Shown here in pieces: positions 1-5,290 of a stretch of 9,411 nt of DNA (positions are counted from its first letter, which is position 1; every line of letters begins with the position of its first letter). The stretch is from Hyphomicrobiales bacterium. GTDB lineage: Bacteria; Pseudomonadota; Alphaproteobacteria; Rhizobiales; Xanthobacteraceae. A program made the translations under genes and the position numbers. The stretch covers positions 1 to 9,411 of the forward strand of contig JAHFPO010000089.1 of NCBI GenBank assembly GCA_023266695.1, read 5' to 3'. The notes under the pieces are model-generated. The model ran no database searches and was not told where the DNA came from. It worked only from the letters and a program-made list of their open reading frames with translations.

Positions 1-884
1 TCCGCGACGCCAATCAGCGCTTCGCCGAAGCTTCCAACGAATTGCGCGAGGTTGCCGGCGAAGTGCAGCGCTCGCTCGAACAGACTCGTCAGGAGCTGAA
101 GCGCGGCGTGCTCGAATTGCCGCACGAGACGCAGGAGAGCATGGCGGCCATGCGCCGCGTCGTCGCCGACCAGATCAAGGCGCTCACCGAGCTCAATGAA
201 GTCGTCGCCCGCCACGCCCGCAGCACCGACCTGGGCGAGCCGCGCCACGTCGTCATGCGCGAGGAGACCATGGCCGTCGCCGCCGGCGGCGGACCGAGGC
301 TTGCGACTTCGCGGGACGAACCGGTGCCGTTCGCCGAGCTGCCTCCTCCCCGCATGCCGCGCGTGGTGGGGCCGCGGGGCGAGCCGGCCGCGCCGCGCCG
401 CTTCGAACGCGAGCCGGTCGAGCCGCGCCGTCCCGAGCGTGAAGCGCGCGAAGACGGCGAGCGCGCGGGCTGGCTCAACGAACTCCTCGTCCGCGCCACG
501 CAAGAGGAAGCGAATTCGCGCGGTGAACGTTCGCCGTCGCCTGCGTTCGAATCGCTCGACTCGCTGTCGATCGACATCGCCCGCATGATCGACCACGACG
601 CCGCTGTCGAGCTGTGGAACCGCTACAAGCGCGGCGAGCGCAACGTAATCACGCGCCGGCTCTACACCAATCGGGGCCAGAAGACGTTCGAGGAAATTCG
701 CAAGAGGTACCGCAAGAGCGCCGAGTTCCGCGGCACCGTCGACCGCTATATCGAGGAATTCGAGCGCCTCCTGGATCAGGTCTCGCGCGACGACCGCGGC
801 CAGGTGCTGTCGAAGACCTACCTCACCTCCGATACCGGCAAGGTCTATACGCTCCTCGCCCACGCCGCCGGCCGGCTCGGCTGA
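1..884 (+). CDS. Coiled-coil protein with conserved alphaproteobacterial C-terminal block (5' truncated by window)
   Basis: The reading frame is open from base 3 to a TGA at 882-884, so the true start lies upstream of the window and 293 C-terminal residues are visible. The first 75 residues or so are charged and heptad-like, rich in Glu, Gln and Arg with regularly spaced hydrophobics, as expected for a coiled coil. A Pro/Arg/Glu-rich, probably disordered linker follows (about bases 290-540). The last 109 codons (555-881) form a compact, well-conserved-looking block. It contains IDHDAAVELWNRYKRGERN, then FEEIRKRYRKSAEFRGTVDRY, and ends with SRDDRG...TYLTSDTGKVYTLLAHAAGRLG. I recall this C-terminal block from long hypothetical coiled-coil proteins of Rhizobiales, sometimes labelled kinesin-like or apolipoprotein-like, but no biochemical function is known to me. 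A structural or cell-envelope/polarity role is speculation. The gene has no same-strand neighbour downstream; a hairpin and a palindromic repeat follow its stop. Confidence 0.8.
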   Translation, partial: RDANQRFAEASNELREVAGEVQRSLEQTRQELKRGVLELPHETQESMAAMRRVVADQIKALTELNEVVARHARSTDLGEPRHVVMREETMAVAAGGGPRLATSRDEPVPFAELPPPRMPRVVGPRGEPAAPRRFEREPVEPRRPEREAREDGERAGWLNELLVRATQEEANSRGERSPSPAFESLDSLSIDIARMIDHDAAVELWNRYKRGERNVITRRLYTNRGQKTFEEIRKRYRKSAEFRGTVDRYIEEFERLLDQVSRDDRGQVLSKTYLTSDTGKVYTLLAHAAGRLG

Positions 885-900
885 CAACCGCAAGGTTGTC
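883..900 (+). other. Hairpin with GCAA tetraloop overlapping the stop codon
   Basis: GACAACC (883-889) and GGTTGTC (894-900) pair perfectly around a GCAA loop (890-893), a GNRA-type tetraloop. The left arm begins inside the TGA stop codon of the preceding gene, and the right arm shares GTC with the left end of the palindromic repeat that starts at 898. No T-run follows, so it is not a classic intrinsic terminator. It may protect the 3' end of the mRNA or help termination; this is inference. Confidence 0.5.
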
Positions 901-1027
901 ATCCCGGACGCAAGCGCAGCGCGTAGCGGTGCGCTGCAGACCCGGGATCGCATTCCGATTTTCGTGTATTTCACACGATCCCGGATCAGTGGTGCACCAC
1001 TTCGTGCTGCACCGCATCCGGGATGAC
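898..1027. repeat. 130-bp palindromic intergenic repeat (Rhizobiales GTCATCCCGGA type)
   Basis: The element is bounded by perfect 11-bp inverted ends, GTCATCCCGGA (898-908) and TCCGGGATGAC (1017-1027). A second nested pair lies inside, CCGGGATCG (942-950) with CGATCCCGG (976-984), and within that CGTGT (963-967) with ACACG (973-977). It fills the gap between the coiled-coil gene and the membrane-protein relic and codes for nothing convincing on either strand. Repeats of this type are, from memory, scattered in many copies between genes of Bradyrhizobium-like and related genomes. They resemble non-autonomous, REP/MITE-like dispersed elements and can fold into long hairpins in RNA. No target-site duplication is obvious. 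Confidence 0.75.
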
Positions 1028-1030
1028 GTT

Positions 1031-1263
1031 TCAGAAATAGGCGATCAGCCGGCCGAGCGCCGGCACCTCAGCCAGATCGCGACCGAGAGCATGGCCTGCG
1101 CCCGTCCGAAACCGGACCCGGCGTGGTCCCAGTGGTCCAGCTTCGATCTCCACAGCGCGCGGAACAGCACCGCATTGCCGAAGCCGAGGGTCACGAGCGA
1201 AAGCTTCATCTTGAGTATCTCGTTGGCCGCGAGCGGCCCGGCATCGGCGGAACGCCCGCTCAC
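1031..1263 (-). pseudogene. C-terminal relic of a small integral membrane protein (DUF6644-like), truncated and frameshifted
   Basis: Read leftwards from about 1263, the minus strand encodes LAANEILKMKLSLVTLGFGN, then AVLFRALWRSKLDHWD and GRAQAMLSVAIWL. This is the pattern of the last two membrane helices of a small bacterial membrane-protein family, which I would place near DUF6644. That frame runs on to a stop at 1045-1047 as unrelated arginine-rich sequence. After the Trp-Leu codons (1074-1069), skipping to the frame that starts with GTG at 1066-1064 gives VPALGRLIAYF and a TGA at 1033-1031, a typical family C-terminus. A single lost base around 1067-1068 explains the break exactly. The N-terminal half is missing: an in-frame TAG lies just upstream and only 66 bp separate the relic from the mlaD stop. 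No ribosome binding site is seen. The family name is tentative; the frameshift is read directly from the sequence. Confidence 0.6.
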
Positions 1264-1329
1264 AAGGGCGGGAGCGGCCGCCTAGCGCCCCGGCCTTATC
1301 TGGACGCGCGCTGAACGCCCGGGGCTTCT

Positions 1330-2106
1330 CTAGCGGCGTTGCTGCGCCGGTGCTTCGGTATTTTTCTTGCCGAATACGAGCTGGCTCGGATTCTTCTCGA
1401 GTTCGCGGAAGAAGCGCGCGATATCGCCGACCGCCCGCCGCGCGTCTTGCGCGAGCAGCCGATATTCCTTGAGCGTTGGCTCCGCTGAATTACCGAGGGT
1501 ATCGGCGGCTTCCTTCACCGATTTCCCCGCCGCGCCGATCTCATTACCGAGGGTATCGGCGGCTTCCTTCACCGATTTCCCCGCCGCGCCGATCTCCACG
1601 ATCATTTCCTTGATCTGCTGCTCGTTCTCGACCAGCATCTTGTCGACGCGGCTCATGACCGTTCTCGCCGCCTGCATCAGATCCTGCATCTGACTCGTCT
1701 CAGCGGTGATGCGCGGAAGCTTGCCGCTCTCCGCGACGATCGGCGGCGCATCCAACTTTCCTCCGATCAGGGCGACGACGGCGATACCAGTCAGGCCCTG
1801 GGTCTCGAGTCCGGCCTTGGTATCCGCGCGCACCGGGATATGGCTGGCGACGCCGATCTGCACGTACACGCGGCGCGGATCAGTGGCGTCGAGCTGGATG
1901 TCGTACACCTCGCCGACGCGAACGCCGTTGAAGTTCACCGCCGAACCCGTGCGCAGGCCGGAAACCGACCCGTCGAACACCACTTCATAGGAGGCCCGCG
2001 AGCCCGCGTCCCCCGCCCGCTGGAACCACCAGACGAAGCCGAAGGCGCCGAGGATCACCGCCAGGGTGAAGACGCCGATCAACACATAATTTGCACGCGT
2101 TTCCAT
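1330..2106 (-). CDS. mlaD: MCE-family lipid-binding protein MlaD of the Mla ABC transporter
   Basis: This 258-residue protein is the periplasmic substrate-binding subunit that docks on the MlaE-MlaF membrane complex and carries phospholipids between the outer and inner membrane. A short N-terminus (METRANY) precedes one membrane anchor (about residues 8-27, VLIGVFTLAVILGAFGFVWW). The MCE domain follows at about 38-117, with VSGLRTGSAVNFNGVRVGEV and the hydrophobic GLTGIAVVALIGG that lines the lipid pore in characterised members. Residues 140-235 are predicted long helix, and the tail NPSQLVFGKK is typical of rhizobial homologues. The helix holds a perfect 18-residue tandem duplication at 171-188 and 189-206. 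The ATG (2106-2104) lies 20 bp after the mlaF stop, so the gene is third in the operon. No strong Shine-Dalgarno is visible (GGTAGTAGCG before ATG). The auxiliary lipoprotein gene often found after mlaD in Rhizobiales is absent. Confidence 0.93.
   Translation of the reverse strand: METRANYVLIGVFTLAVILGAFGFVWWFQRAGDAGSRASYEVVFDGSVSGLRTGSAVNFNGVRVGEVYDIQLDATDPRRVYVQIGVASHIPVRADTKAGLETQGLTGIAVVALIGGKLDAPPIVAESGKLPRITAETSQMQDLMQAARTVMSRVDKMLVENEQQIKEMIVEIGAAGKSVKEAADTLGNEIGAAGKSVKEAADTLGNSAEPTLKEYRLLAQDARRAVGDIARFFRELEKNPSQLVFGKKNTEAPAQQRR
1489..1596. repeat. Perfect 2 x 54-bp tandem repeat inside mlaD
   Basis: Bases 1489-1542 and 1543-1596 are identical across all 54 positions, and identity stops at both flanks. 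In the minus-strand reading frame each copy encodes the same 18 residues, starting EIGAAGKSVKE and ending AADTLGN. The unit is a multiple of three, so the frame is kept, and 18 residues is five turns of an alpha helix, so the helical phase is also kept. The absence of even silent differences suggests a recent duplication or ongoing homogenisation. Confidence 0.98.
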
Positions 2107-2126
2107 CGCTACTACCGTTACGCCGC

Positions 2127-2969
2127 CTACGCTCTTGCGCCTGTCTTGGTCTTGGTTCTCGCTCGCGCCCGCTCACCGTGGAAGTAGGCTTTCAACCAGG
2201 GATGCTGGGACTGGAGCATCGTCTCAATCGGCCCTTCGGCGATCACCTTGCCGTCGGCCAGCGCCGCGATCCGGTCGCACACCGAATAGAGACTGTCGAG
2301 GTCATGGGTTACCATGAAAACCGTGAGGCCCAAAGTCTGTTGTAAGGCCCTGATCAGCGTGTCGAATTCGCCGGCGCTGATGGGGTCGAGGCCGGAGGTC
2401 GGCTCGTCCAGAAACAATATTTCCGGATCGAGCGCGAGCGCGCGGGCGAGCGCCACGCGCTTGATCATGCCGCCCGAGAGTTCCGACGGCATTTTGTTCA
2501 AGACGTCGCGATGGAGGCCCACCATCTCGAGCTTGGCGAGCGAGATTTCCTCCATCAGCTGACGGGACAGCTCGAGGTTTTCCCGCATCGGGAACTGCAC
2601 GTTCTGCCGCACTGTGAGCGAGGAAAACAGCGCGCCGCCCTGGAACAAGACGCCCCAGTGGCGCTCGATCCTCTCCATTTCCTCCTCGTCGGCTTGATCG
2701 AGGTCGCGGCCGAATACCTCGATCGTGCCTTGCCATTTCGGCAACAGCCCGATGATAGTGCGCGTAAGCACCGACTTGCCCATGCCGGAGCCGCCGACGA
2801 ACCCGAGCACCTCGCCGCGCCTGACGTCGAGATTGAGTCCATTGAGCACCGGCGTTTCGTGAAAGCCGACCACGAGGTCGCGCACCCGGATCGCATATTC
2901 GACATTGGAGGCGCCGGATCGGCCAAATCCGTTGGTCGGGCCGCCGCTAGAGGTTCCGATCTCGACCAT
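2127..2969 (-). CDS. mlaF: ABC transporter ATP-binding protein MlaF
   Basis: This 280-residue cytoplasmic ATPase powers the Mla phospholipid transporter together with MlaE and MlaD. All nucleotide-binding motifs are intact: Walker A GGSGMGKS (59-66), Q-loop VLFQGGALFSSLTV with Gln110, ABC signature LSGGM (164-168), Walker B ILFLDEP with catalytic Glu189, D-loop SGLDP, and switch His222 in VTHD. The LFQGGALF and LSGGMIKRVALARAL wording is characteristic of the MlaF/Ttg2A branch rather than of importers in general. An N-terminal extension of about 22 residues rich in Gly and Ser precedes the first beta strand. The C-terminus ends in a basic stretch (GERARARTKTKTGARA) after the usual HPWLKAYFHGER end, so its tail is somewhat longer than in the E. 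coli protein. The ATG (2969-2967) starts 3 bp after the mlaE stop, indicating tight translational coupling. Confidence 0.95.
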   Translation of the reverse strand: MVEIGTSSGGPTNGFGRSGASNVEYAIRVRDLVVGFHETPVLNGLNLDVRRGEVLGFVGGSGMGKSVLTRTIIGLLPKWQGTIEVFGRDLDQADEEEMERIERHWGVLFQGGALFSSLTVRQNVQFPMRENLELSRQLMEEISLAKLEMVGLHRDVLNKMPSELSGGMIKRVALARALALDPEILFLDEPTSGLDPISAGEFDTLIRALQQTLGLTVFMVTHDLDSLYSVCDRIAALADGKVIAEGPIETMLQSQHPWLKAYFHGERARARTKTKTGARA

Positions 2970-2972
2970 GGC

Positions 2973-4112
2973 TCACATCCCAATCGCGGCGAAGAACATG
3001 GCGAACAGGCCATCGAGCACGATGACGAGGAAGATCGCCTTCACCACCGACAACGTGGTGTGACTGCCGAGCGACTCGGCGCTGCCCTCGACGCGCAGGC
3101 CTTCGACGCAGGCGACCAGCCCGATGATCGTCGCCATGAAAGGCGCCTTGATCATGCCGACCTTGAACGTGTCCATCGTGATCGCATCGCGCAGCCGGTC
3201 GATGAACACTTCCGGCAGGAAGCCGCCATAGAGCCAGGAGACGAGTCCGCCGCCGAACAGCGCGGCCATGCTGCCGATGAAGGTCAAGAGCGGCAGCGCG
3301 ATGATGAGCGCGATCAGCCGCGGCAGGATCAGGACCTCGACCGGATCGAAGCCCATGACGCGCAGCGCGTCGATCTCCTCGCGCATCTTCATCGAACCGA
3401 GCTCGGCGGTATAGGCGCTGCCGGAACGGCCGGCGATCATGATCGATACGATCAGCACGCCCACTTCGCGCAAGACAAGGATTCCGACCATGTCAACCAC
3501 GAAAGTCTCGGCGCCGAACTTGCGGAAATGAAAGATGCCCTGTTGGGCCAGGATCGCGCCGATCAGGAAATTGATCAGCAGTATGATCGGCACCGCGCGG
3601 AAGCCCACCAGATCGAGATGGTGCACGATCGAGGTGAAGCGCAGCCGCGTGGGATGCAGCACCACGCGCCCGGCCGAAGTGATGACCAAGCCGAGGAAGC
3701 GCACGATGGCGACGAAGTCGTCGCCCGAGGACGCCACCGCCATGCCGACATGTTCGAGGGTGTCCTGCAGCGCGCCCTTCTTCGGGTGCGGATGCGGCGG
3801 CTCCTTGTTGGAGATCGCCACCTCGTCGAGCAGAATTTTGTAGCGTGGATTGAGCCCGACGATCTGGGCTTTGATATTGGCCCCGGTGGCGATGCGGCGC
3901 ATGCGCTCGATCAACCAGGCGCCGACGGTATCCAGCCGCTCCAGTTGCGCGAGATTGATCTCGATCTGATCGAACCTGAGGCCTTTGCGGCAGACGATGT
4001 CGAGCAACGCCTCGATTTCGTTCGCCTGGTCCGCGACCCAGCGGCCGCCGGCGTCGAGCACCAGCCGGCTGCCGTCGATCCTGGCGCTGAGCAACGAGAT
4101 TTCGGCGGCCAC
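2973..4112 (-). CDS. mlaE: MlaE permease with fused N-terminal STAS (MlaB-like) domain
   Basis: This 379-residue inner-membrane subunit forms the transmembrane core of the Mla phospholipid transporter. Residues 1-100 look like a STAS domain (SLLSARIDGSRLVLDAGGRW, then IEINLAQLERLDTVGAWLI), the role filled by the separate MlaB protein in E. coli. A Pro/His/Lys linker (NKEPPHPHPKKG, 102-113) leads to the MlaE (DUF140) permease at about 125-379. The family's conserved cytoplasmic loop is present as AGRSGSAYTAELGSMKMREE followed by IDALRVMG (about 227-254), with REEIDAL where many homologues have EQIDAL. Several hydrophobic helices follow (ILPRLIALIIALPLL, FMATIIGLVACVEGL, AIFLVIVLDGLFAMFFAAIGM). 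GTG at 4112 is chosen because AGGAG stands 7 bp upstream and the STAS fold begins at once. It is the first gene of the mlaE-mlaF-mlaD operon. Confidence 0.94.
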   Translation of the reverse strand: MAAEISLLSARIDGSRLVLDAGGRWVADQANEIEALLDIVCRKGLRFDQIEINLAQLERLDTVGAWLIERMRRIATGANIKAQIVGLNPRYKILLDEVAISNKEPPHPHPKKGALQDTLEHVGMAVASSGDDFVAIVRFLGLVITSAGRVVLHPTRLRFTSIVHHLDLVGFRAVPIILLINFLIGAILAQQGIFHFRKFGAETFVVDMVGILVLREVGVLIVSIMIAGRSGSAYTAELGSMKMREEIDALRVMGFDPVEVLILPRLIALIIALPLLTFIGSMAALFGGGLVSWLYGGFLPEVFIDRLRDAITMDTFKVGMIKAPFMATIIGLVACVEGLRVEGSAESLGSHTTLSVVKAIFLVIVLDGLFAMFFAAIGM

Positions 4113-4119
4113 GGACGCA

Positions 4120-4124
4120 CTCCT
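4120..4124 (-). promoter_or_regulatory. Shine-Dalgarno AGGAG of mlaE
   Basis: The minus strand reads AGGAG, then 7 bases (TGCGTCC), then GTG. This is the only strong ribosome binding site near the start and it fixes GTG at 4112 as the initiation codon of mlaE. Confidence 0.75.
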
Positions 4125-4286
4125 AGGGGACCCCTACAAACCCCTCGGGGCCGGCCCTTGGGGGGAGGACCAGCTCGTTGGTCATACTGAAGCTACCCCC
4201 CGCCCGTCGAGCGTTTCATTCATACTTGGTTAACCTTAATTATGGCGCCCGCCCGCGGTTCTCAATCGCGCGCATGGGTCGACCAA
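4125..4286. promoter_or_regulatory. Divergent promoter region between mlaE and the epimerase gene
   Basis: This gap must drive the mla operon leftwards and the epimerase rightwards. Near mlaE it holds short GC-rich inverted repeats, AGGGG-A-CCCCT (4125-4135) and CCCCTCGGGG (4141-4150), which could fold in the mla leader. The A/T-rich stretch at 4211-4243 is the only one in the area and contains the palindrome GGTTAACC (4228-4235) followed by TTAATTAT. It is the likeliest site of -10 elements or an operator, but I cannot fix exact -35/-10 boxes with confidence. Confidence 0.4.
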
Positions 4287-4291
4287 AAGGA
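4287..4291 (+). promoter_or_regulatory. Shine-Dalgarno AAGGA of the epimerase gene
   Basis: AAGGA stands 9 bases before ATG at 4301. It supports starting the epimerase there instead of at an in-frame upstream start at 4178, which would add about 41 residues of non-family sequence running through the promoter region. Confidence 0.7.
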
Positions 4292-4300
4292 ACTCTGCTC

Positions 4301-5290
4301 ATGCCGCCATCGAAGCCTCGCCTGGAAGTCCGCACCGAACTCTGGCCGATCGCCGGCCGCTTCGCGATCAGCCGCGGGGAGAAGACCGAGGCGACGGTGG
4401 TCGTCGCCGAGATCGCCGACGGCGAGTTCATGGGCCGCGGCGAATGCGTGCCGTATCAGCGCTACGGCGAGACGGTGGAAGGCGCCGCCGCCGCGATCGA
4501 GGAGCTGGCGGCGAAGATCGGCCGGGGTCTCGACCGGACCGAGTTGCAAACGGCCTTGCCAGCGGGCGCGGCGCGCAACGCCCTCGACTGCGCGCTCTGG
4601 GACCTCGAAGCCAAGCGCGCGGGCAAGCGTGCGTGGGAAATCGCCGGCATCACACCGCCGAAGCCGGTCATCACCGCTTTTACGATCAGCCTCGATGCGC
4701 CCGCGGCGATGGCGGAGGCCGCGCGCAAGGCCAAGCTTCCGATCCTGAAACTGAAGCTCGGCGCGACCGGCGATCCGGAGCGGCTCGCCGCGGTGCGCGC
4801 GGCGACACCCGCCGCCACCCTCATCGTCGATGCCAACGAGGGCTGGCGGGCCGGCAATTTAGCCGAGAATCTTTCCGCCTGCGCCGCGGCGGGCGTAGAG
4901 TGGATCGAGCAGCCGCTCCCCGCCGATGACGACGCGGCCCTCGCCGCGATCGCGCGGCCGGTCCCGGTCTGCGCCGATGAGAGCGTGCATGACCGCGCGA
5001 GCCTCGCTCGGCTCGCCGGCAAATACGACGCCGTCAACATCAAGCTCGACAAGGCCGGCGGCCTCACCGAGGCGCTGGCGCTCGCCGAGGCGGCGGCGCG
5101 CCTCGGTTTCGCGATCATGGTCGGCTCGATGGTTTCGACCTCGCTCGGCGTGGCGCCCGCGCTCCTGCTGTGCGCCCGCGCCCGTTTCGTCGATCTCGAC
5201 GGGCCGTTGTTGCTCGCGCGCGACCGGCCCAAAGGCTTGCGCTACGAGGGTGCGCGCCTGTTCCCTCCCGATCCCGCCCTGTGGGGTTGA
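4301..5290 (+). CDS. dgcA: Enolase-superfamily dipeptide epimerase / N-acyl-glutamate racemase (DgcA-like)
   Basis: This 329-residue protein belongs to the muconate-lactonizing subgroup of the enolase superfamily, which abstracts an alpha proton from amino-acid derivatives with two opposed lysines and a Mg ion. The complete active site is visible: KLKLG with Lys150 and Lys152, metal ligands Asp177 (VDANEGW), Glu203 (EQPLP) and Asp226 (CADES), and the opposing base Lys248 in NIKLDKAGG. The numbering almost matches the Lys151/Lys247 pair of E. coli L-Ala-D/L-Glu epimerase. The GSMVSTSLGVAPA loop and the ending FVDLDGPLLLARDRP...PALWG resemble the alphaproteobacterial proteins named DgcA, which racemise N-acyl-D-glutamate in D-glutamate catabolism. 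The usual partner DgcN is not beside it here. L-Ala-D/L-Glu epimerase acting on murein dipeptides is the alternative; sequence alone does not decide. Its 3' end overlaps the convergent transporter gene by 49 bp. Confidence 0.85.
   Translation: MPPSKPRLEVRTELWPIAGRFAISRGEKTEATVVVAEIADGEFMGRGECVPYQRYGETVEGAAAAIEELAAKIGRGLDRTELQTALPAGAARNALDCALWDLEAKRAGKRAWEIAGITPPKPVITAFTISLDAPAAMAEAARKAKLPILKLKLGATGDPERLAAVRAATPAATLIVDANEGWRAGNLAENLSACAAAGVEWIEQPLPADDDAALAAIARPVPVCADESVHDRASLARLAGKYDAVNIKLDKAGGLTEALALAEAAARLGFAIMVGSMVSTSLGVAPALLLCARARFVDLDGPLLLARDRPKGLRYEGARLFPPDPALWG

Noticed and set aside
1287..1325. Inverted repeat GCCCCGG/CCGGGGC after the mlaD stop as an mla terminator
   Set aside because: The stem is only 7 bp with a 25-base loop and no T-run follows on the minus strand, so I cannot support a terminator call.
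1489..1596. CRISPR or minisatellite array
   Set aside because: There are only two adjacent copies with no spacers, both in frame within mlaD; it is a coding tandem duplication.
2511..4190. A 559-codon plus-strand open frame opposite mlaF and mlaE
   Set aside because: It is exactly antisense to two genes with full family motifs. Its product is a monotonous Asp/Glu/His/Arg/Gln-rich sequence typical of the reverse strand of GC-rich genes, with no domain pattern.
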